The notes under the pieces were generated by a model. It was given only the letters and a program-made list of their open reading frames with translations, did not search any database and was not told where the DNA came from. The position numbers and the translations under genes are program-made. A stretch of 56,415 nucleotides of DNA from an uncultured Sulfitobacter sp. (lineage in GTDB: Bacteria; Pseudomonadota; Alphaproteobacteria; Rhodobacterales; Rhodobacteraceae), in NCBI GenBank assembly GCA_937928635.1, contig CALFWM010000023.1, positions 1 to 56,415 on the forward strand, in the 5' to 3' direction. Position 1 is the first letter of the stretch; each line of letters opens with the position of its first letter. Shown one piece after another: positions 36,019-45,042 of this stretch.

Positions 36019-36942
36019 ATGACAGACCACCAAACCACCCATGACGCGGATGAAGACATCCGCAACCGTGACATCAAAATCTATGTCAACGGCGACATCG
36101 TACACCGGGACGACGCCAAGGTGTCCGTGTATGACAGCGGTTTCATGCTGGGCGATGGCATCTGGGAGGGCATACGGCTTTATGACGGGGTCTGGGCCTA
36201 TTTTGACGAACATATGGACCGGTTTTTCAACTCCTGCAAAACCATTTCGCTGGATGTAGGCATGGATAAGTCAGGCATCGCAGAGGTCCTGCACGCCACC
36301 GCTGCGGCCAATGACATGCACAGTGATGTGCATTGCCGCCTGATGCTGACACGCGGGCTGAAGGACAAACCGTTTCAGCACCCCGGCCTAAGCACCTCTG
36401 GCCCGACGCTTGTGATCATCATGGAACATTCCAAACCCGTTGACCGGCTTCAATCCGCAGGCATCCGTCTGGCCACCGTCCCGCAGGTGCGGGGATTGCC
36501 CATGTCGCAGGACCCCAAACTGAACTCCCATTCCAAGCTCAACTGCATCATTGGCTGCCTTCAGGCAGAGGCCGCAGGCGCGGATGAGGCGCTGATGCTC
36601 GACCCGCACGGGTTTGTGAATACCACCAACGCCTGCAACTTTTTCATTGTGCGCCGGGGTGCGGTTTGGACCTCAACTGGTGACTACTGCATGAACGGCG
36701 TGACGCGCCAAAAGGTGATTGACCTGTGCCGCGCGAACGCCATCCCCTGCTATGAAAAGAACTTTTCGCTTTATGAAACCTACGGCGCGGATGAGGCGTT
36801 TTTGACCGGCACCTTTGGCGCGCAAACCCCTGTGGCCAGCCTTGATGGTAAACCCATCGGGACAGGCGACCGCCCCGTCACCCGAAAAATCCAAACCCTC
36901 TACAAGACCGCGATCAACGCCCATGTGGAGGCCTGCAAATGA
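36019..36942 (+). CDS. Class IV (branched-chain/D-amino acid type) PLP aminotransferase
   Basis: This 307-residue fold-type IV aminotransferase has SVYDSGFMLGDGIWEGIRLY near residue 35, the PLP Lys in LNSHSKLNCIIGCLQAEAAG (about residue 176) and NTTNACNFFIVRRGAVW, the cofactor phosphate-binding and E/N-x-T region. It could be a branched-chain, D-alanine or 4-amino-4-deoxychorismate lyase relative; the sequence does not decide. ATG 36019 was chosen over 35908 because the earlier residues do not resemble the family. It overlaps the HisC-like gene by 4 nt. Confidence 0.85.
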   Translation: MTDHQTTHDADEDIRNRDIKIYVNGDIVHRDDAKVSVYDSGFMLGDGIWEGIRLYDGVWAYFDEHMDRFFNSCKTISLDVGMDKSGIAEVLHATAAANDMHSDVHCRLMLTRGLKDKPFQHPGLSTSGPTLVIIMEHSKPVDRLQSAGIRLATVPQVRGLPMSQDPKLNSHSKLNCIIGCLQAEAAGADEALMLDPHGFVNTTNACNFFIVRRGAVWTSTGDYCMNGVTRQKVIDLCRANAIPCYEKNFSLYETYGADEAFLTGTFGAQTPVASLDGKPIGTGDRPVTRKIQTLYKTAINAHVEACK

Positions 36943-38021
36943 GCAAACCGCACTCCTATCTCGAACCGCTGGTCGTGCGAGGCCGGATCTCTAGACCGCA
37001 ACCCAAAGGGCTGCCCATTGTGAACCTGGGGTTCAACGAGCTGCCCTATGGTCCAACGCCCAAGGTCGAACAGGCGCTGAACGAGACGCTGCCACGTGCC
37101 TATGCCTACGGCGGGCCCTATTGCGATGCCCTGCGAGATGGCCTTGCGGCAGCAAACGGGCTGGAGGCAGACGAGATTATCTGCGGCAACGGGTCTGAGG
37201 AATTGCTGGATGTGATTGCGCGCAATTATGCGCGGGGAGGGGACGAAATACTGATCTCCGCCTATGGCTATATTCAGTTTGAGATGTGCGCGCGTCGGCA
37301 AGGGGCCCGCATTGTCAAAGCGCCAGAGGCGGATTTTGTCACCGACGTTGATGCCCTGCTGGGGGCGATTACGGATAAAACCAAACTGTTGTTTCTGGCC
37401 AATCCAAACAATCCTACAGGCACGCTGTTGCCGATGGCTCAGATGCAGCGATTGGTCGATAACGTACCGTCTCACATCATGGTGGTGCTTGATTTGGCCT
37501 ACGGGGAGTTTGTCGATGGTGAATATTGTCGTGCAACGCACCGGATGACACAGGGGCGCAGCAACGTGATTGTCACCCGCACGTTTTCCAAGGCCTACGG
37601 TCTTGCCGGGCTGCGGGTGGGGTGGACACATGCGCCAAAGGACGCGCTGCCGGGGCTGTACGCGGCACGTGGCATGGGCAGCGTAAACGCAATGGCACAG
37701 GCCGCCGCAGAGGCCGCGTTGCAGGACATGGACGTGGTCAATGCCCGCGTGTCAGAGGTGGTGGCCGAGCGTCAGCGCCTTGCCGGGGTATTGACCCAAT
37801 GCGGGCTCAAGGTGTTGCCGAGCGAGACAAATTTTTTGATGATCACCACCGGAGAGGCCGACGAGACCGAAGCCTTGGTGGTGCATCTTTTTGATGATGC
37901 AGGCCTTGTGGTGGCCCGCACCCGCGAGACGGGTCTGGAGGACTGGATGCGGTTTTCGATTGGCACGCCAGCGCAAAATGATTTGCTGTTGGCCAGCGTC
38001 GCGCGGTTTCTGGATGGTTAA
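36939..38021 (+). CDS. HisC-like class I/II PLP aminotransferase
   Basis: This 360-residue fold-type I aminotransferase resembles histidinol-phosphate aminotransferase. LNFLANPNNPTGTLL-type substrate region (here FLANPNNPTGTLLPM), LDLAYGEFVDG and the PLP Lys in VTRTFSKAYGLAGLRVGWTH (about residue 216) are seen. It may not be the housekeeping hisC, since no his genes lie nearby and it is coupled by ATGA to a class IV transaminase. The pair may degrade or form an unusual amino acid, which is inference. Confidence 0.85.
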   Translation: MSKPHSYLEPLVVRGRISRPQPKGLPIVNLGFNELPYGPTPKVEQALNETLPRAYAYGGPYCDALRDGLAAANGLEADEIICGNGSEELLDVIARNYARGGDEILISAYGYIQFEMCARRQGARIVKAPEADFVTDVDALLGAITDKTKLLFLANPNNPTGTLLPMAQMQRLVDNVPSHIMVVLDLAYGEFVDGEYCRATHRMTQGRSNVIVTRTFSKAYGLAGLRVGWTHAPKDALPGLYAARGMGSVNAMAQAAAEAALQDMDVVNARVSEVVAERQRLAGVLTQCGLKVLPSETNFLMITTGEADETEALVVHLFDDAGLVVARTRETGLEDWMRFSIGTPAQNDLLLASVARFLDG

Positions 38022-38027
38022 GGCTGC

Positions 38028-39188
38028 TTAGCCAAGCAGGTGATCGACCCCGGTGATCAATTCCTCTGCATGGGTCAGCTGATCAATCCAGGCTTGCGGA
38101 ATGCCGCTTTCCCCGCCAATCCCGTGCACAGCGCCCGCCAGCGCCCCCAGCAAGATCGCCCGCCCGCAGGTGTCCCCACCTGCATAGATGTTGCGGCGCA
38201 CGGCCTCGGTGTAATTCGGGGCGGTCAAGACGTTGTGCAGCACGCTGGGCACGCCATAGTTCAGATCGCAGGCCATGCCAAAATGGCGTGTGACGGCGGT
38301 GTTATCCTCCTCCAACCGTCCCAATGCGTCAGCCAGCAAGGCGTCGGTTTCGGGTGTCAGTGTACGTCCGGCCTGTGAAATCGCATCCGCATCCCCCGAC
38401 ACACAAGCGGCCTGCATCATGGCGCTGCAAACCTGCCCAAAGGCGGCGGCGCGTTCGTGATCGCTGGTGGTTTTGACCGCTGACGCGGTGGCCTGCTGAA
38501 ACGTTTCTGCATCCCCCTGTGCCAAAAGCGCGACAAGCGGCGGCAGTTTGGCAATTGCGGGCAGTTGTTGATCGTTGGCGCCATGTGCGGCGGGGGCCGC
38601 AAGGATTTCATCAAGCACGGCAAACCCATGGGCGACAACAGCATCCTCATTGTGGGTGATGCGAATGGCCTCTTCGAACTTCTGGCGCAGTGTCTCCCCG
38701 GAATACTGGGTGCGCAGGGCCATCGCCTTGGTCACCATGGCGGTGGTGATGGAGGAGGCCCCGTCAAACGGCAGGGCGCTGGCCCGCTGTAATGCGTCCT
38801 CTTCGGTGCGGCGAAAATTATCGAGCGTCGCGCGTGTTGCATGATCAATATAGCCAACATAGGCCCCACCATAGCCAAAATGCGCGCGAAAGGCTGCGGC
38901 ATAGGCAGCGGCGTTGTAGCTGCGGTTATTGGCATTCAGACAGCGTAACATAACCAGCAATTGTTCGCCGTATTGCGACGGGTCGCCCGCATTGCGCATG
39001 GGATGGGCAAAATAGCTGGGCACCTCGGCATAGTTGGCCGCATCGGGCGTGCGGAATTCTGGTTTTTCTGGTGCGATTTTGCGAATGTGATCCTGATCGT
39101 AGATCCAATGCAGCCCCATGGCGGCGGCATCGGCCACAAAGGCCCCAATGATAAGGTTACGGCTGCGGCGGGCGATATCAGTTGGCAT
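38028..39188 (-). CDS. ADP-ribosylglycohydrolase family protein (DraG-like)
   Basis: This 386-residue protein belongs to the ADP-ribosyl-glycohydrolase superfamily. An N-terminal GAFVADAAAMGLHWIYDQ contains the conserved Asp segment, and the C-terminal GGDTCGRAILLGALAGAVHG matches the GDTD(N)A..AGA metal-binding motif, with Cys replacing the usual second Asp region. The family includes DraG, MavN-like and crystallin J1 proteins. Whether it cleaves ADP-ribose is uncertain in view of the Cys. ATG 39188 follows GGAG; an upstream ATG at 39275 gives 29 more residues. Convergent with the HisC-like gene, 7 nt apart. Confidence 0.8.
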   Translation of the reverse strand: MPTDIARRSRNLIIGAFVADAAAMGLHWIYDQDHIRKIAPEKPEFRTPDAANYAEVPSYFAHPMRNAGDPSQYGEQLLVMLRCLNANNRSYNAAAYAAAFRAHFGYGGAYVGYIDHATRATLDNFRRTEEDALQRASALPFDGASSITTAMVTKAMALRTQYSGETLRQKFEEAIRITHNEDAVVAHGFAVLDEILAAPAAHGANDQQLPAIAKLPPLVALLAQGDAETFQQATASAVKTTSDHERAAAFGQVCSAMMQAACVSGDADAISQAGRTLTPETDALLADALGRLEEDNTAVTRHFGMACDLNYGVPSVLHNVLTAPNYTEAVRRNIYAGGDTCGRAILLGALAGAVHGIGGESGIPQAWIDQLTHAEELITGVDHLLG

Positions 39189-39302
39189 AGGGGCTCCGAT
39201 CAATGAGGTAGCGTAAGAGAACCGCATAGCGCGCTGCGCGACAAGCTCGAAATCCGGGTGGATGGCCAACTTCACCTGCTTGTGACGTCCGGGGCAGGCG
39301 GG

Positions 39303-40574
39303 TCAGTCCAAATGCCGGCGCAACCGGCGCAGCAGCAACCAGACCAACAGCAGCACAACAGGTGTTGTCCCGGCGGCAAGGGCGGTTTTGGAGATGTCGT
39401 AGCCCGTGGAAAGAGGCCCCAGCAGATAAAGCGCGATGTTCACGGCATAATAGCTGACCGCAACCACCGACAGCCCTTCAACCGTCTTTTGCAGGCGCAA
39501 TTGCAGGTCTGCGCGTTTGTCCATGCTGGTCAGCAGCGCCTGATTTTGTGCAGAGCGTTCCACATCGACCTTGGTGCGCAGCAATTCACCCGCCCGCAAC
39601 GCCCGGTCTGACATGACCTTGAGCCTGCGTTCTGTGGCCTCCACGGTGCGCATCGCCGGATCAAACCGGCGCATCATGAATTCGCCAAAGGTCTGACGGC
39701 CCTGAAACCGCTCCTCGCGCAACACGTCAATGCGTTGGTTCACGATCTTTGAATAGGCCTCCGTGGCGGCAAAACGATAGGCCGATTGTGCCCCGATGTT
39801 TTCAACCTCACCTGAGACTTCCAGCAGCTGCGCCAGCACATTTGCTGGGTCCGCCTCGGCACTTGCCATGTCTGCCAGCAAACTCGAAAGACTGGCGTCA
39901 ATGCGGTAGAGCTCACGGCTCATGTGCCCCGCGTGGTTCAGGCCCAGCATGGCCATGGCTTTGTAGGTTTCAATCTCGCACAGGCGCTGGATCACCCGGC
40001 CAATGCGTTGTGGGCCGACGTCATCACGGGTGAACACGGCCAGCCGCATGTGCCCGGCCGTATCAATGCGAAAATCCGCTGCAATCACCACCGCGTCATC
40101 CAAGGCGCGGCTGATCGCAAGGCTTTCGGGCACAAACCACTTTTGCGCACGCTCAATGATGCCCTCATCCGTCGAGGCGGTCTCTACGTTGATCACAGCC
40201 GAGGTGATGCGTTGCCCCGGCGCGCGGGCCAGCCACTCTTCGGGAAAGACCGCAAAAGCATCCGCAGCAAACGGGGGTTCATGCCCGCCCATGGCAAAGA
40301 TCGTGTAGGTCACAAACTCCGTATGGCTTTCCCATTTCAGAGTGAACTGGCCAATCTCCCCTGAATAATGGGTTGCATCGGGTTGCGGATGCGGGGCCCC
40401 GAAACGGTCAAGCAGATCAATCAGATGCGCCCGCTCCGCGTCTTTGTCGCGCTTGCCCTCCTGCATCATTGCCAGATAGGCCGCACGGCTTGGCGCGCCG
40501 ATCCTTGGAAAAGGCCGGGCGTGCAATTCGTTGGCAAGCGTATAGCGCAGCGGATGATCAGTGATGGGGGGCAT
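39303..40574 (-). CDS. DUF3422 family membrane protein
   Basis: This 423-residue protein matches DUF3422, common in Proteobacteria and of unknown function. ANELHARPFPRIGAPSRAAY near the N-terminus is the family signature. The middle is a soluble, partly helical domain, and two C-terminal hydrophobic segments (VVAVSYYAVNIALYLLG and TALAAGTTPVVLLLVWLLL) end in a basic RRLRRHLD tail, so it is an inner membrane protein. It marks the left flank of the photosynthesis cluster and is transcribed toward the left like bchO, 144 bp from it. No functional link is known to me. Confidence 0.88.
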   Translation of the reverse strand: MPPITDHPLRYTLANELHARPFPRIGAPSRAAYLAMMQEGKRDKDAERAHLIDLLDRFGAPHPQPDATHYSGEIGQFTLKWESHTEFVTYTIFAMGGHEPPFAADAFAVFPEEWLARAPGQRITSAVINVETASTDEGIIERAQKWFVPESLAISRALDDAVVIAADFRIDTAGHMRLAVFTRDDVGPQRIGRVIQRLCEIETYKAMAMLGLNHAGHMSRELYRIDASLSSLLADMASAEADPANVLAQLLEVSGEVENIGAQSAYRFAATEAYSKIVNQRIDVLREERFQGRQTFGEFMMRRFDPAMRTVEATERRLKVMSDRALRAGELLRTKVDVERSAQNQALLTSMDKRADLQLRLQKTVEGLSVVAVSYYAVNIALYLLGPLSTGYDISKTALAAGTTPVVLLLVWLLLRRLRRHLD

Positions 40575-40718
40575 GAATGCGTCTCAATCTGGTTTGGCTT
40601 GGTTTGTAGCCGCATTTAGAACCAGATGCATTAATAAAATATATATTTGTCAATGACTTAACGGCGTGCCATGGTATGCAGAAATGTGGCAACGCTGGGC
40701 TCACACCATCGCGCGGCA

Positions 40719-41567
40719 TCATTCCAGCGCCTCAAGGATCAGCGCGGCAAGCGTTTCGGGGTCTTCCTCTTGGGCAAGATGGCCGAGGTCAGACAGCAGG
40801 GTAAACTGCGCGTTTGGCATGCGTTTGCTGGCCCTGCGGGAGGTGTCTGGCGGCACGGCTTTGTCGCGCGCACCTGCAATCAGCAAAGTCTTGGTGGCAA
40901 GCTGCGGCAGGCGGGCGATCAGCGGTTCCAGCTTCCATTGCGCCATCATTTGCAACGTGGCTTGTACGTGGCTGCGGCTGTTCACCAACCGGCGGTAGAG
41001 CGCGATGTCTGCCGGGGCCAGCGTGGAGCCTGTGCCCTCCAAAATGCGCTCAACGGTGCGGCCCTGCCCGGCTGTGGCGCTAAAGAATGACGCGGCAAGC
41101 GGCGTTGCCGCGATGGTTTTGGCAAGGGCGGGAAACAACACACCGGCAATGCCCTGAAACGTATCAAGTGCGGCGTTGATGCCGATCACCTGGGGCACCG
41201 CCATCTGTTCCGCCATCCGCAGGGCAATGGCGGCACCGGCGGAATGGCCGATCAGGGCGGCCGGTTGCCAATCCTGCGCGGTGCATAGGGCCAAAATGTC
41301 TTCTGCCATCGGGTCCAGCCCGCAGCGTTGCTGCGCACCCAGCTTGGTAAACCCCTGACCCGGTAAATCAAAGGCAACAACCCGATGATTGGCGCTCAGG
41401 GCAGGGATCAGATGCTGCCAGCAATGGGTGGACCCGCCCGCCCCGTGGATCAGCAGCAACAGGGGCCCGTCGCCCACGTCCTGCACATGCCAGCGGTGCG
41501 GTTTGTTCAGCACAAGGCGCGCGTGTTGGGACAAAGGCCATGTTGCGTGTTCCGTGGCCCAATTCAC
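40719..41567 (-). CDS. bchO: Magnesium-chelatase-associated alpha/beta hydrolase BchO
   Basis: This 282-residue alpha/beta hydrolase lies downstream of bchD in the typical bchIDO order. LLLLIHGAGGSTHCWQHLIP contains the HG oxyanion motif, ALIGHSAGAAIALRMAEQMA the G-x-S-x-G-like nucleophile elbow, and GARDKAVPPDTSRRASKRMP and SDLGHLAQEEDPETLAALI the Asp and His regions. BchO accompanies magnesium chelatase in purple bacteria; its exact role is not settled. It starts 5 nt after bchD. Confidence 0.9.
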   Translation of the reverse strand: MNWATEHATWPLSQHARLVLNKPHRWHVQDVGDGPLLLLIHGAGGSTHCWQHLIPALSANHRVVAFDLPGQGFTKLGAQQRCGLDPMAEDILALCTAQDWQPAALIGHSAGAAIALRMAEQMAVPQVIGINAALDTFQGIAGVLFPALAKTIAATPLAASFFSATAGQGRTVERILEGTGSTLAPADIALYRRLVNSRSHVQATLQMMAQWKLEPLIARLPQLATKTLLIAGARDKAVPPDTSRRASKRMPNAQFTLLSDLGHLAQEEDPETLAALILEALE

Positions 41568-41572
41568 GCCGC

Positions 41573-43219
41573 TTACTCCGCCAGAGAGGCCGAAATAGCG
41601 CCAGACACGCGTTTTGCATCCGCGCGCGGCAAAGGGATATATTTGGCCGCCATATGCTGCGCCAACTGGCGCAATGTCTTTTCGGGGCGGTTTGTTGTGT
41701 CGATCACCAGCGCGTCACATCGGGCTGCGGCGATTTTTGTGGCCAGCTTTGTGGCGTCCGCATGGGCCAGCGCGCGATCCGCACTGCCATCACGGGCAAT
41801 ATTGGCACGTCCGTCTGCCAGGAGAATGACAGTTGGCGTCAGACCCTTTTGTGCAGCGGTCTGCGCGAGGTCCATCGCCGCGGCAAGGCCGGATGCCAGT
41901 GGTGTGGCACCCCCGCCCGGGATCGCCGCCAGCCTGCGTTTGGTTTGGACCAAAGAGCGCGTGGGGGACAGCAACACCTCAGCAGCATTCCCGCGATAAG
42001 ACACAAGTGCCACATGATCACGCCGGGCATAGGCCTGCGCCAGCATCAGTTCAACAGCCCCCTTCGCCTCTGCCAGACGCGACATCGCGGCGGAGCCAGA
42101 GGCATCGACTGTAAAAATCAACAGACGGTCTGACAGGGCATCATAGCGTTTCTTGCGCAGATCAGACTGGCGAAAGATCGGGCCATTCCGCGCCGGGTCC
42201 GCGCGTTTGCGCAAGGTCTGCCAGGGGATCGCGGCGCGCAGGGTGGCAATCAGATCGACACGGGCGGCATTGGCGTTTGGGCCTTGGCGGGCGGGCAGGG
42301 GACGGCCTCGCCGATTGCCGGTGCGCCGCGCGCCAGAGCCGGATCCGGTTGCGCGCCGTGGTCCGCGCGTGCTGAGATCGACCAACGCATCAGGGGGCAG
42401 GGCGGCGGTTATTGCGTCGAGCAGAATGTCATTGGGCTGAGCCGTTTGAGCCGGATCATCGGGCGCATCCGGTGGCTTTTCAGGGGGCTGTGTCTGATCT
42501 TCCGGCTGATCCGGCAATTTGGTGGCGCGGTGGGCATAGATCAGTGCAACGGCGGCGCTTACATCCGACTGCTCGACCACGTCGCGCCCATGTAGTGCGG
42601 CATGGCACTGTGCTGCATTCAGCGTAAAGCCGGGCGCGCGCAGGCTGGTGATGCCCACCGCGTTGGCAAGCATAACCATGTCTTCCAGAATGTCATCGGG
42701 CACGTGTACCGCGCGGGCAAGGCGACGCAATGCAACCGTGTCTTGGGGCAGATCAATGGGGGCCAGGTCACTCATCGCAATCCCGTCGAGAGCCACATGA
42801 AATGCGGTGCGGTCTTGCAGCGCAAGTGGCACGGTTTCGCCCTCTTCACTGCCCTCATCAAGGGCCAGCAACGCGTGACTATGCCCCGCATCCAGCGCCT
42901 GCCCCAGACGGGCAGACAAGGCAGGCTCTGCCCGTTCGGCCATTGGCAAGATAAACAGAGATGGCGGACGGTCCAGCAACCCGCGTTGGCGCACCAATGT
43001 GCCCCCGCTCAGCGTGGCGGACAGGTCAACCTCTCCGTCCAGCACCTGCGTACCCATATGCGGATGCAAACGCACGCAAGGCATCTCAATGGCGTCCATG
43101 GTGCCCAGCAAGGCATCGCGCGCCGGGCCAACACGCGCACGCACCACCATGCCGCCCAAACGCTGCGGATCAATCGAGAGAAGTTTCAGCGCGAGCGTTG
43201 CGCGCTCCCACGGGGTCAT
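41573..43219 (-). CDS. bchD: Magnesium chelatase subunit D
   Basis: This 548-residue protein is the BchD subunit, which forms a ring complex with BchI and drives Mg insertion into protoporphyrin IX by BchH. It has an N-terminal AAA-like half without a good Walker A, a proline- and acid-rich linker (about residues 250-270), a basic segment and a C-terminal von Willebrand A domain with the MIDAS motif LIFTVDASGSAAMSRLAEA (about residue 365). Its length fits the family. It begins directly after the bchI stop (43220-43222). Confidence 0.95.
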   Translation of the reverse strand: MTPWERATLALKLLSIDPQRLGGMVVRARVGPARDALLGTMDAIEMPCVRLHPHMGTQVLDGEVDLSATLSGGTLVRQRGLLDRPPSLFILPMAERAEPALSARLGQALDAGHSHALLALDEGSEEGETVPLALQDRTAFHVALDGIAMSDLAPIDLPQDTVALRRLARAVHVPDDILEDMVMLANAVGITSLRAPGFTLNAAQCHAALHGRDVVEQSDVSAAVALIYAHRATKLPDQPEDQTQPPEKPPDAPDDPAQTAQPNDILLDAITAALPPDALVDLSTRGPRRATGSGSGARRTGNRRGRPLPARQGPNANAARVDLIATLRAAIPWQTLRKRADPARNGPIFRQSDLRKKRYDALSDRLLIFTVDASGSAAMSRLAEAKGAVELMLAQAYARRDHVALVSYRGNAAEVLLSPTRSLVQTKRRLAAIPGGGATPLASGLAAAMDLAQTAAQKGLTPTVILLADGRANIARDGSADRALAHADATKLATKIAAARCDALVIDTTNRPEKTLRQLAQHMAAKYIPLPRADAKRVSGAISASLAE

Positions 43220-44227
43220 TTACGCGTCCAGCGTTTCTTGAACAATGCGTTCGACCCGTGCGCCCGAACCCGCCTCATCCAACGGATCACGGCGCAGGCG
43301 ATGCAGCAGGGCAAGGGCTGCCGTGGCGCGGATGTGCATCCTGGTCAGCACCGTGTCATCGCGGAACGCCGCATAGGCGCGGGCGGCTTTGAGCAGCGTC
43401 AACTCACCACGTAGCCCGTCAGAGCCAAGGTTGATACACAGCTCCGCCACAACCCGCAGCGCAGCATCAGGCGTTTTCAGATCAGCAAGCGTTTGACGTG
43501 CCGTCACAATGCGGTCACGCAGGGCGGCATCCTCAGCCTGCCAGCGCAGCATAAAGGCGCTGTGGTCGTTCTCATAGGCATCGCGCCGTTTGATCACCTG
43601 CACGCGTTCTTCAATGTCCGTGGGGGAGGTCACATCGACCGACAGGCCAAACCGGTCGAGCAATTGCGGGCGCAATTCGCCCTCTTCCGGGTTGCCAGAC
43701 CCCACCAGCACAAAACGCGCGGGATGGCGGATGGACAGGCCCTCACGCTCCACCACGTTTTCGCCCGATTGCGCCACGTCCAGCAGCAGATCAACGATGT
43801 GATCCTCCAGCAGATTGACCTCATCAATATAGAGATATCCCCGGTTGGCCTGTGCAAACAAACCGGGTTGGAAGGCCTTTTCACCTTTGGACAGCGCCTT
43901 TTCGATGTCGAGCGCGCCAGTCACGCGATCCTCTGAGGCCCCAAGGGGCAGATCAACAACCGGTGTAGGAATGTCATGGGTGCTGATGTCATCAAGCACC
44001 GCCCAATCCGGGCAATCCTCTGGACGCGCGCAATGCACCGGGCAATCCTTGACCACGCGGATCGGCGGCAACAGCCCGGCAAGCGCGCGCACGGCGGTGG
44101 ATTTGCCCGTACCCCGTTCTCCAAAGACCAGCACACCCCCGATGGAAGGATCAATGGCTGTCAGGATCATGGCCTGTTTCATTTCGTCCTGACCAACGAT
44201 AGCGGAAAAGGGGAAGGGGTGCTTCAT
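43220..44227 (-). CDS. bchI: Magnesium chelatase ATPase subunit I
   Basis: This 335-residue AAA+ ATPase contains FGERGTGKSTAVRALAGLLP (Walker A, about residue 37), GYLYIDEVNLLEDHIVDLLL (Walker B) and FVLVGSGNPEEGELRPQLLD (sensor 1 and following Arg finger). It powers magnesium chelation, the first committed step of bacteriochlorophyll synthesis. The start overlaps the crtA stop (44224-44227, ATGA), so crtA, bchI, bchD and bchO form one minus-strand unit. Confidence 0.97.
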   Translation of the reverse strand: MKHPFPFSAIVGQDEMKQAMILTAIDPSIGGVLVFGERGTGKSTAVRALAGLLPPIRVVKDCPVHCARPEDCPDWAVLDDISTHDIPTPVVDLPLGASEDRVTGALDIEKALSKGEKAFQPGLFAQANRGYLYIDEVNLLEDHIVDLLLDVAQSGENVVEREGLSIRHPARFVLVGSGNPEEGELRPQLLDRFGLSVDVTSPTDIEERVQVIKRRDAYENDHSAFMLRWQAEDAALRDRIVTARQTLADLKTPDAALRVVAELCINLGSDGLRGELTLLKAARAYAAFRDDTVLTRMHIRATAALALLHRLRRDPLDEAGSGARVERIVQETLDA

Positions 44228-44928
44228 GCGGTGTCCAATTGTTTGAGGGGGGAGGTGCCCCCCCAGGTGCCAGTATCGGAAAGAAGGGTGAATCGTGCAT
44301 AGAGTTCTTCGTTAAACCAGCTCTCGCGGCGCACGGCCTTGATGGCCTCCGCGTGCGGGCCGGTGCGGGCGAAACTGGCCATGCTTTGTGCGTCTGGCCA
44401 GATCGAGAACGTCACCTGGTGAAACCAGGGAACCTCTCCAATGCCCACCTTGAAGACCACATTGGGGTCTTTGCCGATTACTTTTGAAATGTTGGGGACC
44501 CGGCCCCAGAATTTGGCCAGAATGCCGGGGCGAATGCTGGCACGTGTCAGCGCGACAAGGGGGCCGGTTTGATCATGCGGGGACGGGGTAAAGGGCGTTT
44601 GCCCGGACCACGCCCCGCGCGCAGTGTCGGTGCGCATGAACACGGTCCAGTTTTCCACGGCCCGTTTGCGGTAGCGCTGAAAAACAGGCGTGCCTTCAAT
44701 CGCGCGTTCGGCCTGTGCCGCATCCGGCCAGGTGGCCAAAATCGCATAAACGGCTGTGTTTGGCAGCGGCGTGAACCCCTCGCCAGAGCCTGATCCGCAG
44801 AGTTTCCAAAACCCGATTCCCGGCACGCGTGACAGGGGGCCGCGGGCAAGGCCCATCATCACAAAGGCCCAAAGCCGCGCACGACGCGTTCCAAATCGGA
44901 AGAAACTGAGGCTAACAACCTGCGTCAT
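44224..44928 (-). CDS. crtA: Spheroidene monooxygenase CrtA
   Basis: This 234-residue enzyme oxidises spheroidene to spheroidenone at C-2 in the presence of oxygen. Family segments are VVSLSFFRFGTRRARLWAFV at the N-terminus, GFWKLCGSGSGEGFTPLPN, RASIRPGILAKFWGRVPNIS and EVPWFHQVTFSIWPDAQSM. Its presence indicates ketocarotenoid production, as in aerobic phototrophs of this group. It is the first gene of the minus-strand crtA-bchIDO unit and is divergent from crtI, with two PpsR boxes between. Confidence 0.94.
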   Translation of the reverse strand: MTQVVSLSFFRFGTRRARLWAFVMMGLARGPLSRVPGIGFWKLCGSGSGEGFTPLPNTAVYAILATWPDAAQAERAIEGTPVFQRYRKRAVENWTVFMRTDTARGAWSGQTPFTPSPHDQTGPLVALTRASIRPGILAKFWGRVPNISKVIGKDPNVVFKVGIGEVPWFHQVTFSIWPDAQSMASFARTGPHAEAIKAVRRESWFNEELYARFTLLSDTGTWGGTSPLKQLDTA

Positions 44929-44948
44929 GGAGCGGGGATTCCTGAATA

Positions 44949-44966
44949 TGTCAATTCATCCTGACA
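44949..44966. promoter_or_regulatory. PpsR/CrtJ box 1, crtA-crtI region
   Basis: TGTCAATTCATCCTGACA fits TGT-N12-ACA exactly, the recognition sequence of the redox/light repressor PpsR (CrtJ). It lies 20 bp upstream of the crtA start. Confidence 0.85.
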
Positions 44967-44974
44967 CATATGCC

Positions 44975-45004
44975 TTGCAATGTGAAGATGTCCGCCGCTA
45001 GAAT
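44975..45004 (+). promoter_or_regulatory. Putative sigma-70 promoter of crtI
   Basis: A -35-like TTGCAA (44975-44980) and a -10-like TAGAAT (44999-45004) are separated by 18 bp, between the two PpsR boxes. The match is moderate and the start of transcription is not known. Confidence 0.45.
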
Positions 45005-45022
45005 TGTAAGGTAAACTTGACA
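45005..45022. promoter_or_regulatory. PpsR/CrtJ box 2, crtA-crtI region
   Basis: TGTAAGGTAAACTTGACA fits TGT-N12-ACA. It lies 20 bp before the crtI start and directly abuts the predicted -10 of crtI, as expected for a repressor operator; the centre-to-centre distance to box 1 is 56 bp. Confidence 0.85.
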
Positions 45023-45042
45023 CACCTGTGATTTGGATTTCC

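Noticed and set aside
45017..45022. TTGACA at 45017-45022 as the -35 element of crtI
   Set aside because: A -10 at the right distance would fall at the start codon; the TTGACA is better explained as part of the PpsR box.
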